NCBI GenBank assembly: GCA_965223405.1
Contig: CBDCWO010000006.1
Span: 4,340,001 to 4,404,000 of the forward strand
DNA: 64,000 nucleotides
Origin: CBDCWO01 sp965223405
Lineage (GTDB): Bacteria > Bacteroidota > Bacteroidia > Chitinophagales > Saprospiraceae
Reading direction: 5' to 3'
This document shows, one piece after another, positions 18,237 to 27,654 of the stretch (its first letter is position 1; each line of letters begins with the position of its first letter). Made by a program: the position numbers and the translations under genes. Below the pieces are notes generated by a model that saw only the letters and a program-made list of their open reading frames with translations, searched no databases and was not told the origin of the DNA.

Positions 18237-20240
18237 ATGAAATATCTTACATATCTGTTTGTATTTTACGCCACCATACTCACTGGTCAAGATCAGAGAA
18301 ACGATCATTACATAACCAATCAGGCTCCATTAGTGGCCCAGCCCTTTACTGCGCTACCCCTTGGAGTTATACAGCCTGGAGGTTGGTTAAAGAGAATGTT
18401 GGAAATTCAGCGAGATGGATTGACTGGAAATATGGATAGCATCTATCATAAGGTTTGCGGTCCATCAAATGGTTGGCTAGGAGGTGTAGGAGATGGTTGG
18501 GAAAGGGGGCCTTATTGGTTGGATGGATTAGTACCCTTGGCCTATATTCTCGACGATAAAGAACTACAAGAGAAAGCACAAAAGTGGATCGAGTGGAGTA
18601 TCCGGAATCAAAGGGAGGATGGGTATTTTGGACCACAGCCCCTGGAAGAAGGATATGAAAAAATACCGGGCACTCAACAAGGCAATCGTGAAGACTGGTG
18701 GCCTAAAATGGTGATGCTCAAAGTTCTTCAGCAATATTATATGGCCACAATGGATGATCGGGTAATTAATCTAATGACCAAATACTTCCAGTACCAAGCC
18801 CATCATTTGAAAGCTCAACCCTTGGATCACTGGACCTTTTGGGGTGCACGTAGAGGTGCAGATAACCTGGCCGTAGTCTATTGGTTGTATAATATAACCG
18901 GAGAGAAGTTTTTAATAGAGTTAGGTGATCTCATTCATAAGCAGACCTTTCCATGGCATGAAGTATATACTGATGGACGAATACTCAGTACAAACCCATA
19001 CCCTCACTTGCATTGTGTCAATGTGGCCCAGGGTATTAAAGCCCCCCTGATATACTATCAAAAAAACAAAGACCCGGATTATTTGAAATCTGTAAAAATA
19101 GGTCTCAAAGCTTTACGAGATGTACATGGATTTGTTAATGGGATGTATGGTGGTGACGAACGTTTGCATGGTAATGACCCCACCCAGGGATCGGAATTGT
19201 GTTCGGCTATTGAAATGATGTTTTCTTTCGAGAGCATATTACCCATTACCGGAGACGTTTTTTATGCCGATTATTTGGAGAAAATAGCCTTTAATGTTTT
19301 ACCAGCTCAACACGATGACAATTTCCTGCGAAAACAATACTTTCAACAAGTCAATCAGGTGCAAATCACTGATGCCAGACGCAACTTCTTCAATGATGAC
19401 TATGCAAGGTTAGTGTACGGAGTACTTACCGGCTACCCTTGTTGTACTACCAATATGCACCAGGGGTGGCCAAAATTTATCCAAAATCTTTGGTACGCCA
19501 CTGCGGATAATGGATTAGCCGCTCTCCTTTATGGTGCTTCGGAAGTAAGGGCTAAGGCCGGGAAACAGGGGGAAGAAGTACATTTTATTGAAGAAACCAA
19601 CTACCCATTTGATGAAACCATCATCTTTACGTATAGTACTAAACAAACAGTAGCCTTTCCATTTCATCTCAGAATCCCATTATGGTGTAATCAATATACT
19701 TTAAAAGTTAACGGTCAAATGTGGACAACTCCGCTCAACAATGACAACCTGGTAGTTATCGAACGAAGTTGGAAAAAAGGAGACCAGGTGAAATTGACTC
19801 TGAATATGGATATTCGCACCAGTGCATGGTCAGAAACTTCAATCGGAATCGAAAAAGGCCCATTAGTTTTTGCATTATTGATCGAAGAGGAATGGAAAGA
19901 AGTTAGATCTGAGCATTGGAACCATAGTTATTATGAAGTTTTACCTCGAAGTGATTGGAATTATGGTTTGCCTCAAAATACATTTCGAGAGAAAAAATTT
20001 GAAATTAGAAAAAAAGAAGAGATTTCTGCAATGCCCTGGAACCTGAATAACGCCCCGATTACCTTGTATACCAAAGGATGCCAGTTGGAAGAGTGGAAAC
20101 TATACAATCATTCAGCCGGAAAAATTCCAGTCCGTAATTATAAAAAGGAGGAAGAATGTCAGGAAGAGATAACCTTAGTGCCTTATGGATGTACCGCTTT
20201 GCGTATTTCCCAATTTCCTCAGGTGAGGGTTATCAAGTAA
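18237..20240 (+). CDS. GH127/GH146-like beta-L-arabinofuranosidase (DUF1680 family)
   Basis: 667 residues with a signal peptide (MKYLTYLFVFYATILTGQ). The alpha/alpha-barrel contains LVPLAYILDD and DGYFGP. Four residues match the zinc-binding, cysteine-dependent active site known from HypBA1: E320 and C322 (GSELCSAIE) and the C402-C403 pair (GYPCCTTNMHQGW), C402 being the presumed nucleophile. In characterised relatives these retaining enzymes release L-arabinofuranose. C-terminal beta-sandwich regions follow (about 450-660). It is monocistronic, with long non-coding DNA on both sides and no SusCD pair adjacent. The substrate could differ, since DUF1680 is a broad family; the fold and active site are confident. 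Confidence 0.87.
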   Translation: MKYLTYLFVFYATILTGQDQRNDHYITNQAPLVAQPFTALPLGVIQPGGWLKRMLEIQRDGLTGNMDSIYHKVCGPSNGWLGGVGDGWERGPYWLDGLVPLAYILDDKELQEKAQKWIEWSIRNQREDGYFGPQPLEEGYEKIPGTQQGNREDWWPKMVMLKVLQQYYMATMDDRVINLMTKYFQYQAHHLKAQPLDHWTFWGARRGADNLAVVYWLYNITGEKFLIELGDLIHKQTFPWHEVYTDGRILSTNPYPHLHCVNVAQGIKAPLIYYQKNKDPDYLKSVKIGLKALRDVHGFVNGMYGGDERLHGNDPTQGSELCSAIEMMFSFESILPITGDVFYADYLEKIAFNVLPAQHDDNFLRKQYFQQVNQVQITDARRNFFNDDYARLVYGVLTGYPCCTTNMHQGWPKFIQNLWYATADNGLAALLYGASEVRAKAGKQGEEVHFIEETNYPFDETIIFTYSTKQTVAFPFHLRIPLWCNQYTLKVNGQMWTTPLNNDNLVVIERSWKKGDQVKLTLNMDIRTSAWSETSIGIEKGPLVFALLIEEEWKEVRSEHWNHSYYEVLPRSDWNYGLPQNTFREKKFEIRKKEEISAMPWNLNNAPITLYTKGCQLEEWKLYNHSAGKIPVRNYKKEEECQEEITLVPYGCTALRISQFPQVRVIK

Positions 20241-20318
20241 GATCCGGAGAAATTAGTTGGTAAAGTCATTTGAAATTACAGTTATACACCCCTTCAATGA
20301 AATAGGGTACTTCAATAA

Positions 20319-20344
20319 GTAGGTTTTTATTTAGGAAAACCTAC
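20319..20344. terminator. Possible terminator hairpin after the GH127-like gene
   Basis: A perfect 9-bp stem GTAGGTTTT (20319-20327) / AAAACCTAC (20336-20344) with an 8-nt loop, 79 bp after the stop codon. There is no T run directly after it, so termination is uncertain. It also sits just beyond the end of the decayed minus-strand gene at 20366-20606. Confidence 0.4.
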
Positions 20345-20365
20345 TCTGTACAATAATTCCCGAAA

Positions 20366-20606
20366 TCAAGGATAGCTGCTAATAAGCTCGAAGGGCGGTC
20401 CAACTTTAAGCCAATACATTCCTACTTCATGGGAACCAAAAGATCTCCAGGAATTGATTTGCTACTAAATATTGGTATAGATTGTACAATGAGATTGTTT
20501 GGATAGTCAATAATCTCGGGGATTTTAAAATTGGTTTTTCCTCGAGTGATTGCTGAATCACATCGAGCGATTTTTCAAAATCTTGCCAGAATTTCTTAAT
20601 ATCCAT
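20366..20606 (-). pseudogene. Decayed small gene of unknown function, two frameshifts
   Basis: Reading the minus strand in three joined frames gives a coherent protein of about 79 residues. It begins MDIKKFWQDFEKSLDVIQQS (from 20606), continues TNFKIPEIIDYPNNLIVQSI and SKSIPGDLLVP in a second frame, and ends HEVGMYWLKVGPPFELISSY P with a stop at 20366-20368. The first shift falls in an A5 run and the second in a CCC triplet. The text is protein-like throughout, but I do not recognise the family. It lies 91 bp after the TPR gene on the same strand and may once have been co-transcribed with it. Confidence 0.55.
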
Positions 20607-20697
20607 TGCTTGAAGAAAAAGATTTATTATGGAACAATATTTGGCTGGCCAGATTGCAACAAATTTAAAAGTCGAAGGGGAAAAAGTGTTGATTTTT

Positions 20698-22155
20698 TCA
20701 TTGGTCTCTTTGCAACCTTCTAAAAAAAGCCGGGTCTATCCCATATTTAATCCGATTGTTTTCCAATCTTTCTTGTTGCGATTTTAGAAACCCAGGAAAG
20801 TCGGGATGTAATGGAAGTGTTTCATAGGCTTTCAACCAATCTGCATTGGTGTGTAAACTATCTCGATCATTGATGGTGCTCCACATTGGATATCCGCAAT
20901 AATCCGTTTTAGAATACATATTGGCAAAATATTTCAAATAACCGTCCCAATCTTTTAGAACCAAGTAGGCTAATGGACGGCCACGAAAGTATTTTATCAC
21001 ACTATCCGGTTCGTTTTGAGCTCCATAATAAAAAGCTCGTATTGGATTTAGATTTACTTTTGTGTTCAGGGCTATCAATTTATCCAGTATGGGTTTTATG
21101 AGGTCGGGTCGATTTTCGAAAAAATATGTTTTTGCCAATCCGAATAAAGCAAACTGGCTTTTTTCATTAATTAATAGCGCTTCCAGATATATTTGTTTTG
21201 CCTGATCTAGGTTTCCAATTTCTGTTAGGATTCTGGCTTTAATTTGCTGGAAATAGGCATTGGAAGGATTTTTGGTTAGGGCAAAATCAATCAGCTTCGT
21301 GGCATCCTCTATCAAACCTAATTGTAATTGTTTAGTTGCTAATTCGCTAAAGGAATAGATTGTTTTGGTAGGAGCTAAATTAATAGCTTTAAGGAAAGCC
21401 ATTTGACCCTCTTTGACTTCCTTATTCCAAAAGTGATATACTCCTTTAACTTCGTATAAATAAATTGATTTAGGATTTAGTCTGTAGGCAACATCTATTT
21501 CTTTACTGATTTTTGCCACGTAGTCTGTTTTTCTTCCAAAGGCAGCAACATAACTCAAATATAAATCGGCTAGACCGGTATGGGCTTCCGAATAATTGGA
21601 ATCTAAATGCAAAGCGACTTTGTATTGCTTTTCAGATTCAAAGAAATACATGGTATCAAAATTGTTCAAGAATTTGTCGTAATGCAGAAACTCCCCCTTT
21701 TGCAAAGCCTCATAGGCCTTTTGATTCTTTGTACCGTTGGCTTTAGTATGTGGAACTGGTTCTTTAAAGAATTGAATTAAGAAAAATACCAACATCAGCA
21801 CAAGAGTGAGTACCAATAACCATTTTAAAGTGCCATCTCTGCGTTTTTTCCGGCTATATAATTTGAATAAATATCTGTCATATTTGTTTTCCGATATATA
21901 CCGATAACAAGTATCTATAAAACTGGATCTGAAGACCGTGGTAGCGTCACTTGTGTAGTATAGTAATTTACGCAGTAATCCTCTACTAACATGTGGTACA
22001 TCTGTAACTACCGCACGAATATCATTTTCTAGAGTCTCATAAGAGTCGAGTGTAGATTTGACTTCAAACCCCTGATTATTCCTTTCAATAAAAGTAGAAA
22101 TAACCGATTGTTTTAAAAAGATAAGTTCTTGGTCGTTTACTCTTAAATCGCTCAT
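20698..22155 (-). CDS. Membrane-anchored tetratricopeptide-repeat (TPR) protein
   Basis: 485 residues. The N-terminal 105 residues (LRVNDQELIFLKQSVISTFIERNNQGFEVKSTL...) are cytoplasmic and of unknown family, ending in a basic stretch YSRKKRRDGTLK. One transmembrane helix follows (WLLVLTLVLMLVFFLIQFF, about 110-128). The rest is a series of TPR-type helix pairs (for example YSEAHTGLADLYLSYVAAFG, KSIYLYEVKGVYHFWNKEV, NAYFQQIKARILTEIGNLDQAKQIYLEALLI), presumably outside the inner membrane and mediating protein contacts. No catalytic motif. A/T-rich, isolated gene with 447 bp of non-coding DNA upstream. Confidence 0.82.
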   Translation of the reverse strand: MSDLRVNDQELIFLKQSVISTFIERNNQGFEVKSTLDSYETLENDIRAVVTDVPHVSRGLLRKLLYYTSDATTVFRSSFIDTCYRYISENKYDRYLFKLYSRKKRRDGTLKWLLVLTLVLMLVFFLIQFFKEPVPHTKANGTKNQKAYEALQKGEFLHYDKFLNNFDTMYFFESEKQYKVALHLDSNYSEAHTGLADLYLSYVAAFGRKTDYVAKISKEIDVAYRLNPKSIYLYEVKGVYHFWNKEVKEGQMAFLKAINLAPTKTIYSFSELATKQLQLGLIEDATKLIDFALTKNPSNAYFQQIKARILTEIGNLDQAKQIYLEALLINEKSQFALFGLAKTYFFENRPDLIKPILDKLIALNTKVNLNPIRAFYYGAQNEPDSVIKYFRGRPLAYLVLKDWDGYLKYFANMYSKTDYCGYPMWSTINDRDSLHTNADWLKAYETLPLHPDFPGFLKSQQERLENNRIKYGIDPAFFRRLQRDQ

Positions 22156-22602
22156 ATTTTAGGAACTATATATTAGATAAAATGCGATATATAAAATGAA
22201 AATTATATGAATACATTCATTTCTAATTTTTTCTAACGGTTATTAAATTACCGCGACTAGAAATTAAATTAACACATTTATAGTAATTAATGAACTAATA
22301 ATTGAAATATATTAGAATTTTATGCCTTCTATAAATCCTTGATTTATAGATGGAAATGTATTGTTGTTATTGAAAGTAATAATTCATTCAATGCTGAATG
22401 TTAAAAGACTGGCAAAGGTTTTCATTACAAATATCCTGAGTAGTTTGGCATCAATACCCGTACTGATTCATATCCGAATGGGATAAATAATCCATGTGAG
22501 ATAGTATTGCATTTTCTGAAGGACATGTTGATTAATGATTACAAACTGGAAGGGAAAAGGTAATTCACACGATAATATCTTAAACATTTAAATACTCATA
22601 TT
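22156..22602. other. Non-coding stretch between divergent genes
   Basis: Very A/T-rich in the first half. A short run at about 22450-22563 (+) reads like protein (SYPNGINNPCEIVLHFLK) but has no start and no recognisable family. No promoter with both elements was found. Confidence 0.35.
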
Positions 22603-23952
22603 ATGTATTATTTGCGCATGCTTCTTATTAGTACCTACTTTTTCTTGCAAACACCTGGGTTTGCACAAATTGAGCGTGAGTATAACTTTCCAATTCCCAG
22701 TATTGGTGAGAAAACTACTGCACCTGTTTTGGTCTATTATCCAGTAGGTTATAATGAAAATGATTCAATCCGATATCCACTATTTATCTATCTACATGGC
22801 GCCAGAGGATGGGATGGGAATGGAATGTCAATTAGGGTTAAAGGTCCGGCTACCAAGTTAATTGGGAATGGGGAAATCGAACCAGCCGTATTTGTTTATC
22901 CAACACTATGGTTTGAAGAAACACCTCAAAAACCACAATATTGGAATTTGCACATGTTTACCAATTCTGAATACTTTGGTGGATGGGAAGATGTCATTAC
23001 TAAAGACTTGATCTCATGGTTAAAATCTACAACAGACTTTAATCTAAAAGACAAACTTATTTTGGAACGTAATTCTATGGTTTTGGCAGGATTTTCGATG
23101 GGCGGTACGGGCGCCGTTAATATTTGTGCAAGGAACCCAGATATGTTTTTGGGAGCTATTTCACATGGCGGTTTGCTAAGCCTTGCCGGTCCAATTTTAG
23201 AAGAACAATACATTCCACCTGTGTTGGCTCAAACTTCAAAAAATACTCAAGGTGAATACGAATATAAAGCGGAGAATGGAGGAAGTTCCATTGCGATTTT
23301 TGGACTATCAGCGGCCTTCAATGATTTGGATGCAAGTGGGAAAATACAGTTTTTATTACATCCAAGTGGTGATTACATCAGCAGTATATTGGATGTATGG
23401 AGAACCAGGGCTGATCCTTACATCATTATGCGTTTGAATAAGGATATTTATACCGACGTTGCAACTAGTCCATATTTCTTCATTGAAATTGGTGACCAAG
23501 ACGAAGATAAACGCTCCAATGATCGATTCGTAATTAACGATTGGCCAAAACTCAATGTCGAGGATGGTTATCTAAAATATGTAGTGACCCCTAACGCCGG
23601 CCATGATATTGAAAATAGTCGGCCCATTGAAGCCATCAAATGGATGAGTGACCGAATGGAATCATTAACTACCAATTACACAGCGTTGACAAATGATTCA
23701 GATATAAGGATCTATCCCAATAAGTTAAGGAGAGGAGAAAAAATCAATGTATTCTTGGACATAACCCACCAAGGTGATGCATTGATAAATATGATAAATC
23801 CAAATGGAGCAATCATCACTAAATCAATCAGGAAAGTCAATACGAATGGCACTAAATACATTGATATTAATGCTCCAGAAGTCTCAGGAGTCTATTATGT
23901 GCAGGTGGTTTTGGGAAACAACAAGGTTTTCCGAAAAATTGTGGTTTTTTAA
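22603..23952 (+). CDS. Secreted esterase (alpha/beta hydrolase) with T9SS sorting tail
   Basis: 449 residues. The signal peptide ends at PGFAQ. An alpha/beta-hydrolase domain of the feruloyl/acetyl-esterase type follows: oxyanion region FIYLHGARGWDG, nucleophile S165 in LAGFSMGGTGAV, and a C-terminal catalytic His H334 in TPNAGHDIEN. The last 80 residues (DIRIYPNKLRRGEKINVFLDI...GVYYVQVVLGNNKVFRKIVVF) are a typical type A T9SS sorting domain, so the protein is exported across the outer membrane and either released or anchored. Probable role: removing ester-linked groups from plant or algal polysaccharides. Isolated gene; substrate unknown. Confidence 0.85.
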   Translation: MYYLRMLLISTYFFLQTPGFAQIEREYNFPIPSIGEKTTAPVLVYYPVGYNENDSIRYPLFIYLHGARGWDGNGMSIRVKGPATKLIGNGEIEPAVFVYPTLWFEETPQKPQYWNLHMFTNSEYFGGWEDVITKDLISWLKSTTDFNLKDKLILERNSMVLAGFSMGGTGAVNICARNPDMFLGAISHGGLLSLAGPILEEQYIPPVLAQTSKNTQGEYEYKAENGGSSIAIFGLSAAFNDLDASGKIQFLLHPSGDYISSILDVWRTRADPYIIMRLNKDIYTDVATSPYFFIEIGDQDEDKRSNDRFVINDWPKLNVEDGYLKYVVTPNAGHDIENSRPIEAIKWMSDRMESLTTNYTALTNDSDIRIYPNKLRRGEKINVFLDITHQGDALINMINPNGAIITKSIRKVNTNGTKYIDINAPEVSGVYYVQVVLGNNKVFRKIVVF

Positions 23953-24341
23953 TAAAATTGTATTATTGAGGGATAAATATTATGGAAATCAAAGTTGTTT
24001 GGCAGATCCAAAAAATTTGCAAACAAATATCAGGATGACGTTAGTTTTTTATTTCGATGAGATGTGATATTTAATATAATAAAAAGCAACTAATTTGCTG
24101 CTGATGACGAAGTTCCTACCCTGGACTTATATCCATTTGGGTGAACCAAGAACACCAAGTTGTCATAATTAAATGGAAACAAACTAAGTTCTAACCTTTT
24201 GAACACAATGGTTTGTTACCAATCCTCAATAATCTGAGGTTTTTCCATATCGATTGTTAAAGTCCAAAAACACCGAATTAGAGGACATCGGAAGGCCCTT
24301 ACATTTCTTTATCCTTAATTCATCATTCTTATTACTTCATT
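23953..24341. other. Non-coding stretch upstream of the thiolase operon
   Basis: A/T-rich, with no coding frame or strong hairpin; the only feature recognised is the promoter-like sequence at its right end. Confidence 0.4.
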
Positions 24342-24360
24342 TATCTTTGTACTACCTTTG
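24342..24360 (+). promoter_or_regulatory. Candidate -7 elements for the paaJ-paaZ operon
   Basis: TATCTTTG (24342-24349) and TACCTTTG (24353-24360) both match the Bacteroidota -7 consensus TAnnTTTG. Neither has TTTG at the right -33 distance. Their position 15-26 bp before the ATG at 24376 fits a short leader and argues against the in-frame TTG at 24358 as the start. Confidence 0.4.
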
Positions 24361-24375
24361 CCCAAATCAAAATTT

Positions 24376-25590
24376 ATGGATTCCAGTTTTCTAATTGACG
24401 GAATACGAACACCAATAGGCCAATTCTGTGGATCTTTGTCTACAATCCGTACGGACGATCTGGCGGCTATGGTGATTGCAGAATTGGTCAGGCGCAATCC
24501 ATCGATTCCAACAGAACAAGTTGACGAGGTCATTTTGGGTTGTTCCAATCAAGCGGGAGAGGACAATCGTAATGTGGCAAGGATGGCTTTGTTACTGGCA
24601 GGATTACCTTGGAGTATTCCAGGTGAGACGGTCAATAGACTATGCGCATCAAGCATGTCCGCAACGATACACGCTCAACGTGCGATTCAATCGGGAGATG
24701 GGAATATCTTCATTACCGGTGGTGTGGAAAATATGACCCGTGGACCTTGGGTTATATCCAAGGTATCCAAAGCCTTTGGTAGAGATTCTCAAATGTACGA
24801 TAGTAGCTTTGGATGGAGATTTGTCAATCCGAAAATGAAATCATTATACGGGACGCATAGTATGGGTGAAACAGCAGAAAATCTTGCACAACGGTATCAT
24901 ATCCAGCGTGAAGCTCAGGATTTATTTGCATATAAGTCACAGATGAAGGCTACTCAAGCTGCTTCCAATAGAAGACATGCACAAGAAATAATGCAGATTT
25001 CCATACCTCAACGTAAAAAGGAACCAATCGAATTTGCGAACGATGAATTTATAAAACCGCATACCACCCTGGAAGGGTTGTCCGGATTAAAGCCGGCATT
25101 TCTGGCAGAAGAAAACGGCGGAACGGTCACCGCAGGTAATTCTTCCGGTTTGAATGATGGAGCGTGTGCTTTATTGGTGGCTTCAAGTACTGCCATCAAA
25201 GGATATGATCTGTCACCAGTAGCACGGATTGTTGCTTCAGCCGTGGTAGGTGTGGAACCCAAAATTATGGGCATCGGTCCGGTACGGGCCTCAGTTCGGG
25301 CTTTGGCAAAAGCCGGACTGACTTTAGATGATATGGGTATCATTGAAATCAATGAGGCATTTGCCGTTCAATGTCTCGCCTGCTTTAAGGAATTAAATTT
25401 GAGCCCCGATGACCCTCGAATTAATCCCAATGGAGGAGCTATTGCTCTCGGTCATCCATTGGGAATGTCCGGAGCAAGAATTTTATGGACTGCGGCATTG
25501 GAATTGCAGCAGCAAAACAAACAATACGCTTTAGTAACCATGTGTGTAGGAGTAGGCCAGGGATATGCTGTCATATTAGAAAAAGCATAA
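24376..25590 (+). CDS. paaJ: Acetyl-CoA acyltransferase, 3-oxoadipyl-CoA thiolase type
   Basis: 404 residues, cytoplasmic. A thiolase that splits 3-oxoadipyl-CoA to succinyl-CoA plus acetyl-CoA, the last step of phenylacetate (and beta-ketoadipate) catabolism. Nucleophile C90 in NRLCASSM; GGAIALGHPLG holds the base His; CVGVGQG holds the second Cys. The N-terminal SSFLIDGIRTPIGQFCGSLSTIRTDDLAA and the GCSNQAGEDNRNVARMA motif resemble PaaJ/PcaF more than AtoB. First gene of a four-gene operon, 9 bp before paaZ, which supports the substrate assignment. PcaF is an equally fair name if the protocatechuate route feeds it. Confidence 0.85.
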   Translation: MDSSFLIDGIRTPIGQFCGSLSTIRTDDLAAMVIAELVRRNPSIPTEQVDEVILGCSNQAGEDNRNVARMALLLAGLPWSIPGETVNRLCASSMSATIHAQRAIQSGDGNIFITGGVENMTRGPWVISKVSKAFGRDSQMYDSSFGWRFVNPKMKSLYGTHSMGETAENLAQRYHIQREAQDLFAYKSQMKATQAASNRRHAQEIMQISIPQRKKEPIEFANDEFIKPHTTLEGLSGLKPAFLAEENGGTVTAGNSSGLNDGACALLVASSTAIKGYDLSPVARIVASAVVGVEPKIMGIGPVRASVRALAKAGLTLDDMGIIEINEAFAVQCLACFKELNLSPDDPRINPNGGAIALGHPLGMSGARILWTAALELQQQNKQYALVTMCVGVGQGYAVILEKA

Positions 25591-25599
25591 ATAGTATTA

Positions 25600-27654
25600 A
25601 TGGACAAGTTAGGAAATTATATATCCGGGGAATGGGTAAAAGGAGAAGGAGAGGGTAGATTGCTTTTTGATGCAGTTACCGGTGAACCCATCAGTAAAGC
25701 GAGTACAAAAGGACTCGATTTTGAATCTATTCTAAAATTTGGAAGAGAGGTAGGAGGTGCAGCTTTAAAAGATATGACATTTCAAGAACGGGGATTAATG
25801 CTTAAAAGGCTGGCTTTACACCTATTTAAGATCAAAGAGAAGTTCTATCCAATCAGTTATCAGACAGGAGCTACCCGGATAGATAGCTGGATTGATATTG
25901 AGGGTGGTATTGGAAATCTGTTTTCCAATGCCAGCCTGCGGAGACAATTTCCGGATACCCCTTACTATGTAGATGGAGAAATGGTTCCCTCTTCGAAGGA
26001 AGGGACATTTATCGGACATCACATTATGGTGCCAAAAGAAGGTATTGCTATTCATATCAATGCGTTTAATTTTCCGGTATGGGGAATGTTGGAGAAAATA
26101 GCAGTGAACCTATTGGCTGGGATGCCGGCACTAGTCAAACCAGCTACGATAACTTCATTTCTCACCGAAAGTGTAGTGCGTGAAATCATAAAATCCGAGA
26201 TCCTTCCAGCAGGTTCCTTGCAACTGATTTGTGGATCGGCAGGAAATATGTTAGACTTCGTACAATCCCAGGATGTAGTTACTTTCACAGGCTCTGCAAT
26301 TACCGGTAAAATGCTTAAAAGTCATCCGCGTATTATCAGCGAATCGGTACCCTTTAATATGGAAGCGGATTCATTAAATTGCGCTGTATTGGGAGCGGAT
26401 GCGCATCCTAATAGTGAAGAGTTTGAGTTATTTGTCAAGGAAGTCCGAAAGGAAATGACAATTAAGTGTGGTCAAAAATGCACCGCCATTAGGAGGATTC
26501 TGGTTCCTCATCAATATCTTGAAGATTTTCAAGATTCTTTGGAAAATGCACTTTCCCAGACACCGATTGGAAATCCGCAAGTGGAAGGTGTACGAATGGG
26601 CGCCCTGGCTGGAAAAGATCAGGTAAAGGAGGTCAAAGATAGAATCCATGAACTCAGAAAGTCTGCGGAGAAAGTCTTTGGTGATCTCAATGATTTTGAA
26701 GTTAGAGGAGCGGACAAAGAAAAAGGTGCTTTCCTGCCACCGATATTGCTTCGAGAAGACGATCCATTCAATAATCTGGCTGTCCATGAAGTGGAGGCAT
26801 TCGGGCCAGTAAGCACATTGATGGGATATAACGATTTGGAAGAAGCCATTACCTTGGCAAAGAAGGGGAAGGGATCTTTATGCTGCAGTATCACAACGTA
26901 TGATGATCAAATAGCCAGTGATTTTGTTTTGAATACCGCTTCACACCACGGACGGATACTTGTACTCAACCGGGATTGTGCCAGTGAAAGCACAGGGCAT
27001 GGATCTCCATTGCCGAGGCTTACCCATGGTGGACCAGGAAGGGCAGGAGGAGGAGAAGAAATGGGAGGTGCCCGGGGTGTTAAGCACTATTTACAACGAT
27101 GTGCTATTCAGGGTAGCCCAACAACCATTTCTGCGATTACCAAGGTATATCAGCCCGGGGCCAACATCTCAGAACCTGGGGAGCACTTATTCCAGAAATA
27201 TTTTGAGGAGTTGCACATTGGAGATACCCGGATTACAGCGAAGCACACGGTTACAGAGGCCGATATTTCAAACTTTGCCAATCTCAGTGGTGACCACTTT
27301 TATGCTCATGTCGATGATACTTCATTAGATGATACCATCTTCGAGCGCAGAGTAGCTCATGGATATTTTATACTTTCGAAAGCAGCGGGTCTGTTTGTCG
27401 ATGCCCGAAAAGGACCGGTCTTATTGAACTATGGAATAGATAGCTGTCGTTTTACTAAACCCGTTTACCCTGGGATGACCATAGGTGTAAAGTTGACGGT
27501 TAAAGAAAAGATTAGACAGGAGATGAAAGATGATGATCCAATACCCAAAGGAATTGTTAAGTATTTAGTGGATGTATATGATGAAACCGGAGAGACCGTA
27601 GCTATTGCTACAATCTTAACCATGGTAAGGATGAAAAACAAGCCTAAATTATGA
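25600..27654 (+). CDS. paaZ: Bifunctional oxepin-CoA hydrolase / 3-oxo-5,6-dehydrosuberyl-CoA semialdehyde dehydrogenase PaaZ
   Basis: 684 residues, the normal PaaZ size, cytoplasmic. The N-terminal aldehyde dehydrogenase domain (about 1-520) has the general-base E255 in FNMEADSLN and nucleophile C294 in KCGQKCTAIRR, matching E. coli PaaZ positions 256 and 295; HINAFNFPVWGMLEKIAVNLLAG is the cofactor region. The C-terminal MaoC-type hotdog domain (about 540-684) has ADISNFANLSGDHFYAHVDD and RVAHGYFILS, the (R)-hydratase/ring-opening site. It opens the oxepin-CoA ring and oxidises the resulting semialdehyde with NADP. It overlaps the next gene by 4 bp (ATGA). Both domains look intact. Confidence 0.95.
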   Translation: MDKLGNYISGEWVKGEGEGRLLFDAVTGEPISKASTKGLDFESILKFGREVGGAALKDMTFQERGLMLKRLALHLFKIKEKFYPISYQTGATRIDSWIDIEGGIGNLFSNASLRRQFPDTPYYVDGEMVPSSKEGTFIGHHIMVPKEGIAIHINAFNFPVWGMLEKIAVNLLAGMPALVKPATITSFLTESVVREIIKSEILPAGSLQLICGSAGNMLDFVQSQDVVTFTGSAITGKMLKSHPRIISESVPFNMEADSLNCAVLGADAHPNSEEFELFVKEVRKEMTIKCGQKCTAIRRILVPHQYLEDFQDSLENALSQTPIGNPQVEGVRMGALAGKDQVKEVKDRIHELRKSAEKVFGDLNDFEVRGADKEKGAFLPPILLREDDPFNNLAVHEVEAFGPVSTLMGYNDLEEAITLAKKGKGSLCCSITTYDDQIASDFVLNTASHHGRILVLNRDCASESTGHGSPLPRLTHGGPGRAGGGEEMGGARGVKHYLQRCAIQGSPTTISAITKVYQPGANISEPGEHLFQKYFEELHIGDTRITAKHTVTEADISNFANLSGDHFYAHVDDTSLDDTIFERRVAHGYFILSKAAGLFVDARKGPVLLNYGIDSCRFTKPVYPGMTIGVKLTVKEKIRQEMKDDDPIPKGIVKYLVDVYDETGETVAIATILTMVRMKNKPKL

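Noticed and set aside
22391..22563. Protein-like fragments (MLNVKRLAKVFITNIL; NGINNPCEIVLHFLKDML) upstream of the secreted esterase
   Set aside because: Short, in different frames, no family likeness; could be chance, so not called a pseudogene.
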